DNA from: Amycolatopsis taiwanensis DSM 45107
GTDB lineage: Bacteria > Actinomycetota > Actinomycetes > Mycobacteriales > Pseudonocardiaceae
Assembly: GCF_000519205.1 (NCBI RefSeq)
Contig: NZ_JAFB01000045.1
Coordinates: 20,877-71,748 of the forward strand
Direction of reading: 5' to 3'
Length of the DNA stretch: 50,872 nt
Shown here: in pieces, positions 48,588 through 50,872 of the stretch
Layout of the letters: the number at the start of each line of letters is the position of its first letter
Numbering within the stretch: position 1 is the stretch's first letter
Notes under the pieces: model-generated
What the model was told of the DNA's origin: nothing
The model's database searches: none
The model's input: the letters and a program-made list of their open reading frames with translations, nothing else
Translations under genes and position numbers: made by a program

Positions 48588-49385
48588 ATGAGCACCGAGC
48601 CGACGACCACCGCGTTGCCGCAGGCCCAGCCCGCCTGGGGGGACCGGCAGCCACCCCCGCCGAAGTGGTCCGGCAGGAAAACCGCTGTCGGTGCGGCGGT
48701 GGCCGTCGCGATCATCGCCGTCGGCGGGGTCGCGATCTATGCGGGCAGGTCGTGGAGCAACAGCCAGCAGAACGCTCCCGGTGGTCCCGTTCGTATGGGT
48801 GGCAGCCCGATGGGCGAGTCTCCGATCATGCCTGATGCATTGCACGGCGACTTCACGGTTTCGGAGAACGGAAGCTATGTCACCGAACGCCTGCAGACCG
48901 GCACGGTGAGCGCGCTGAGCGCCACGTCGATCACGGTGAAGAGCGCCGACGACTACACGCAGACGTACACAATGGACTCGACTACGGAGAAGCCGGGAAA
49001 CCTGGCGACCGGGTCGACGGCCACCGTGATCGCGAAGGTCTCCGGTGACACCGCGACTGCCCTCAGCATCACCGAACCCGGCAAGCCGCAGCAGGGCGGT
49101 GGTCAGCTGCGCCCGGGCGGCGGCCCGGCCGGCGGGCCTGACGGGCCTGGCGGTATGCCCGGCCAAGGCACCCAACTTTTCGCCCGCCAACTGACCCGAA
49201 ACCAGGTGCCAGCCGTCGCGAACCGGGAACTCGCCTACCTGATCCGGGAACTCGCCCGCCCCAGCCGGGGACACGCCAGATTCCCGGCGTGTCCCCGGTT
49301 CAGGCGCACGAGTTCCGGGTTCAGGCGCACGAGTTCCGGGCTGGGGACATGGTTCACCTTGCGCTCAGCCGTTGTCCCCGGCTGA
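48588..49385 (+). CDS. Membrane-anchored DUF5666-like protein with probable 3' run-on
   Basis: A 265-residue frame. The N-terminus is a Pro-rich cytoplasmic tail (about 1-30), one membrane helix (about 31-52, TAVGAAVAVAIIAVGGVAIYAG), then an extracellular beta-barrel-like DUF5666 domain (about 95-160, GTVSALSATSITVKSADDYTQTYTM ... GSTATVIAKVSGDTATALSI) and a Gly/Pro/Gln-rich tail. ATG 48588 has AGGAG 8 nt upstream. From about residue 200 the sequence is translated repeat and hairpin DNA (ELAYLIRELARP, FRRTSSGFRRTSSG), so the ancestral stop was probably near 49170. It is divergent from, and probably regulated by, the response regulator. The 3' end overlaps the convergent MarR gene by 21 nt. 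Confidence 0.72.
   Translation: MSTEPTTTALPQAQPAWGDRQPPPPKWSGRKTAVGAAVAVAIIAVGGVAIYAGRSWSNSQQNAPGGPVRMGGSPMGESPIMPDALHGDFTVSENGSYVTERLQTGTVSALSATSITVKSADDYTQTYTMDSTTEKPGNLATGSTATVIAKVSGDTATALSITEPGKPQQGGGQLRPGGGPAGGPDGPGGMPGQGTQLFARQLTRNQVPAVANRELAYLIRELARPSRGHARFPACPRFRRTSSGFRRTSSGLGTWFTLRSAVVPG
49265..49340. repeat. Hairpin plus tandem 21-bp direct repeat
   Basis: A 13-bp stem (CCGGGGACACGCC at 49265-49277 with its complement at 49286-49298, 8-nt loop) is followed directly by two identical 21-bp units (49299-49319 and 49320-49340). Upstream, GGGAACTCGCC occurs twice about 22 nt apart near 49225-49255. The compact set looks like an intergenic repeat element rather than coding sequence; the hairpin may act as a terminator. 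Confidence 0.6.
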
Positions 49386-49865
49386 GGCGTCGTCGGAAGT
49401 TTCGACCGCTTGCTGGTAGGCGTGCAGGGTGTCGATGACCATCTGGCGTTCGGCGGGCGTCAGGGGTTCGAGTGCCCGCTGCCACGCGGTGGCGCCGCGC
49501 GCCAGCCAGTCGTGAATCGCGGTCCGGTTGGGCTCGGCGATGCTGACGATCCGGCGGCGCCGGTCGTTGTCGTCCTCGCGTCGCTCCAGGATGTCCTTGC
49601 GACTGAGTTCGCTGACCATCAGGCTGACCGTCGTCGGCGCGACCTCCAGGCGGGCGGCCAGTTCGTTCACCGTCATCGGCCCGTCGAACAGCAGGTAGGA
49701 CAGCAGGGACAGATGCCTTGGGCCCAAGGCCAGTGACTGGAGTTCCGGGGGGACCGGCAGTCGTTTGACCCGTCCGATCATGCGGGGCATGAGCAGCAGC
49801 AACGCCCGTACCGCGTCGTCGACGTCCAGGCCCGTGCCGCCCTGGTTCCGGTGTTTGGTTGACAT
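49365..49865 (-). CDS. MarR-family transcriptional regulator
   Basis: A 166-residue winged-helix regulator. The N-terminal dimer helix (VDDAVRALLLLMPRMIGRVKRL) is followed by LSLLSYLLFDGPMTVNELAARLEVAPTTVSLMVSELSRKDILERREDDNDRRRRIVSI (about 52-110) with the wing DDNDRRRR motif. The ATG has GAGG 5-6 nt upstream. It is divergent from the NmrA-like oxidoreductase with a 143-nt gap containing CTTTG/CAAAG half-sites, so it probably represses that gene and itself. The 3' end overlaps the DUF5666-like frame by 21 nt. Confidence 0.9.
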   Translation of the reverse strand: MSTKHRNQGGTGLDVDDAVRALLLLMPRMIGRVKRLPVPPELQSLALGPRHLSLLSYLLFDGPMTVNELAARLEVAPTTVSLMVSELSRKDILERREDDNDRRRRIVSIAEPNRTAIHDWLARGATAWQRALEPLTPAERQMVIDTLHAYQQAVETSDDASAGDNG

Positions 49866-49887
49866 GTGCCACCTCAGCCGTATATAC

Positions 49888-49920
49888 CTTTGTCAACAAA
49901 GCTAATTTGCTTGCAAAGCT
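49888..49920. promoter_or_regulatory. Candidate MarR operator in the divergent gap
   Basis: CTTTGTCAACAAAG (49888-49901) is an inverted repeat with 5-bp arms. CAAAGCT recurs as a direct repeat at 49897-49903 and 49914-49920. The AT-rich TATATA at 49881-49886 may be a -10 region. The arrangement fits MarR dimers covering both promoters. Confidence 0.5.
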
Positions 49921-50008
49921 TACGTCGTGGCGATAGTACCGATCACGACCGCGCGGCTTGCTCGGTCCCGGGTAGCCGCAGCGACGTCTGTTCGTCTGAG
50001 GGAGAAAC

Positions 50009-50869
50009 ATGACCATCCTTGTCACCGGAGCCGGCGGCAACATCGGCAGCTGCGTCGTCGCCAAGCTGGCCAATGCTGGACATCCGGTGCGCGGCACGGC
50101 CCGGGACACCACGGCGTTGCGGGTGCCGGCGGGCGTCGAGGCCGTCGAACTGGACATCACTCGTCCGCGCGACGTCGGGCAAGCACTCAGCAACGTTGAC
50201 GCGGTATTCCTCTATCCCGTACGCGGCAACGCGGACGAGTTCCTTGCCTCCGCCCGTGAGGCCGGCGTTCAGTACGTCGTCTTGTTGTCCTCGCCCGCGG
50301 CCTACGAATCAGGCGAGTACGACCGTCCCATCGGGCTTGCCCATCGTGCGATGGAGCGGTCACTGGAAAACTCGGGCCTGCCCCACACTGTCTTGTATCC
50401 CAGTTGGCTGGCCACCAACGCCCGTCGAGACTGGGGCGAGCAGATCCGCAACACGGGCCGGGTCGGCATCGCCTATCCCGACGCGCAGGTCAATCCCATC
50501 CATATCGACGACGTCGCCGAAGTCGCAGTGCGACTGCTCACCGAGGAACGGCATCGCGGCAGGATGCAGGTGCTGACCGGGCCGGAATCGTTGCGGTTGC
50601 GCGATATCGTCGGCCTCCTCGGCAAAGCGCTCGGCAAGGCCATACCGGTCGACGAGCTGAGTCATGAGCAGGCATTGGCGCAACGCCCGTCCTGGATGCC
50701 CGAGGAGATCCTGGAAACGCTGCTGGACGTCACCGCCGCGGCCGTCGGTGTCCCCGCGCCCGTCACCAACACCGTAGAACGCGTCACGGGACATGCCTCT
50801 CGCGCGTTCACGGATTGGGCGCGTGCGCATCGCGCCGACTTCGATCCGAGCGAATCCGAGCACCACTGA
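50009..50869 (+). CDS. NmrA/SDR-like NAD(P)-binding oxidoreductase
   Basis: A 286-residue atypical short-chain dehydrogenase. The Rossmann loop TILVTGAGGNIGSCVVAKLANAGHPVRGTARDT (2-34) has GxGGxIG. The region VQYVVLLSSPAAYESGEYDRPIGLAHRAMERSLENSGLPHTVLYPSW lacks the YxxxK catalytic pair of classical SDRs, so it is NmrA/HSCARG-like or ytfG-like. The C-terminal substrate domain has INPIHIDDVAEVAVRLL. Members are NAD(P)H-dependent quinone or ether reductases or redox sensors. The ATG has GGGAG 6 nt upstream. It is probably repressed by the divergent MarR protein. The gene ends 3 nt before the window edge. Confidence 0.88.
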   Translation: MTILVTGAGGNIGSCVVAKLANAGHPVRGTARDTTALRVPAGVEAVELDITRPRDVGQALSNVDAVFLYPVRGNADEFLASAREAGVQYVVLLSSPAAYESGEYDRPIGLAHRAMERSLENSGLPHTVLYPSWLATNARRDWGEQIRNTGRVGIAYPDAQVNPIHIDDVAEVAVRLLTEERHRGRMQVLTGPESLRLRDIVGLLGKALGKAIPVDELSHEQALAQRPSWMPEEILETLLDVTAAAVGVPAPVTNTVERVTGHASRAFTDWARAHRADFDPSESEHH

Positions 50870-50872
50870 CCA

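Noticed and set aside
1..50872. CRISPR arrays, tRNA/rRNA genes, transposases or prophage
   Set aside because: No regularly spaced repeats, cloverleaf-like sequences, transposase motifs or phage structural genes were seen on either strand. The encapsulin is HK97-fold but is a family 1 shell with its cargo, not a prophage capsid.

Overview
The window is GC-rich (roughly 70% by eye), with strong G/C third-codon bias, GTG/TTG starts, several probably leaderless promoters and hairpin terminators without U-tracts. Together with many MarR/LuxR/PucR/AraC/LysR-type regulators this points to an actinobacterium, most likely a Pseudonocardiaceae (Amycolatopsis-like) chromosome. I saw no tRNA, rRNA, CRISPR array, transposase or phage gene.

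Layout. 1-9.4 kb holds housekeeping and accessory genes: a LigW/ACMSD-type amidohydrolase, an orphan AbiEi-like antitoxin, a GT87 mannosyltransferase, a bifunctional class A PBP, a flavin/PPOX-type protein, a SIS-domain protein, a secreted beta-propeller and two small membrane proteins. 9.6-15.1 kb is a tandem pair of large LAL-type LuxR/MalT-like regulators. 15.1-25.3 kb carries an archease, an 80-residue conserved protein, a large secreted phosphatase-superfamily protein, a VOC/DUF5996 pair, a saccharopine-dehydrogenase-like reductase divergent from an AraC regulator, a MarR regulator and a LysR/EamA divergent pair. 25.4-30.3 kb has a membrane-anchored solute-binding-protein fusion, an NDH-2-like dehydrogenase and a PucR-family regulator.

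30.5-38.6 kb is the most coherent block: one tightly packed plus-strand operon dnaK-grpE-cbpA-(56-codon small ORF)-cbpM-clpB-DyP peroxidase-encapsulin. The DyP ends in an encapsulin cargo-loading peptide and its stop overlaps the encapsulin start by 4 nt. A protein nanocompartment and its peroxidase cargo are therefore wired to a disaggregase chaperone set.

Facing it on the minus strand (38.6-41.3 kb) is a three-gene overlapping cassette: a lipoprotein with a PknH_C-like sensor domain, a secreted coiled-coil protein whose C-terminus looks like a deaminase-fold toxin domain, and a small helical cytosolic protein that could be its immunity partner. I consider this the best candidate for an undescribed system.

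41.4-50.9 kb contains a decayed type-1 periplasmic-binding-protein fragment next to a GC-rich double hairpin, a GNAT acetyltransferase, and a minus-strand cell-envelope cluster. In transcription order that cluster is response regulator, histidine kinase, GT2-GtrA and GT39, with 11-bp-phased repeats in the divergent promoter shared with a DUF5666 protein. The window ends with a MarR/NmrA divergent pair.
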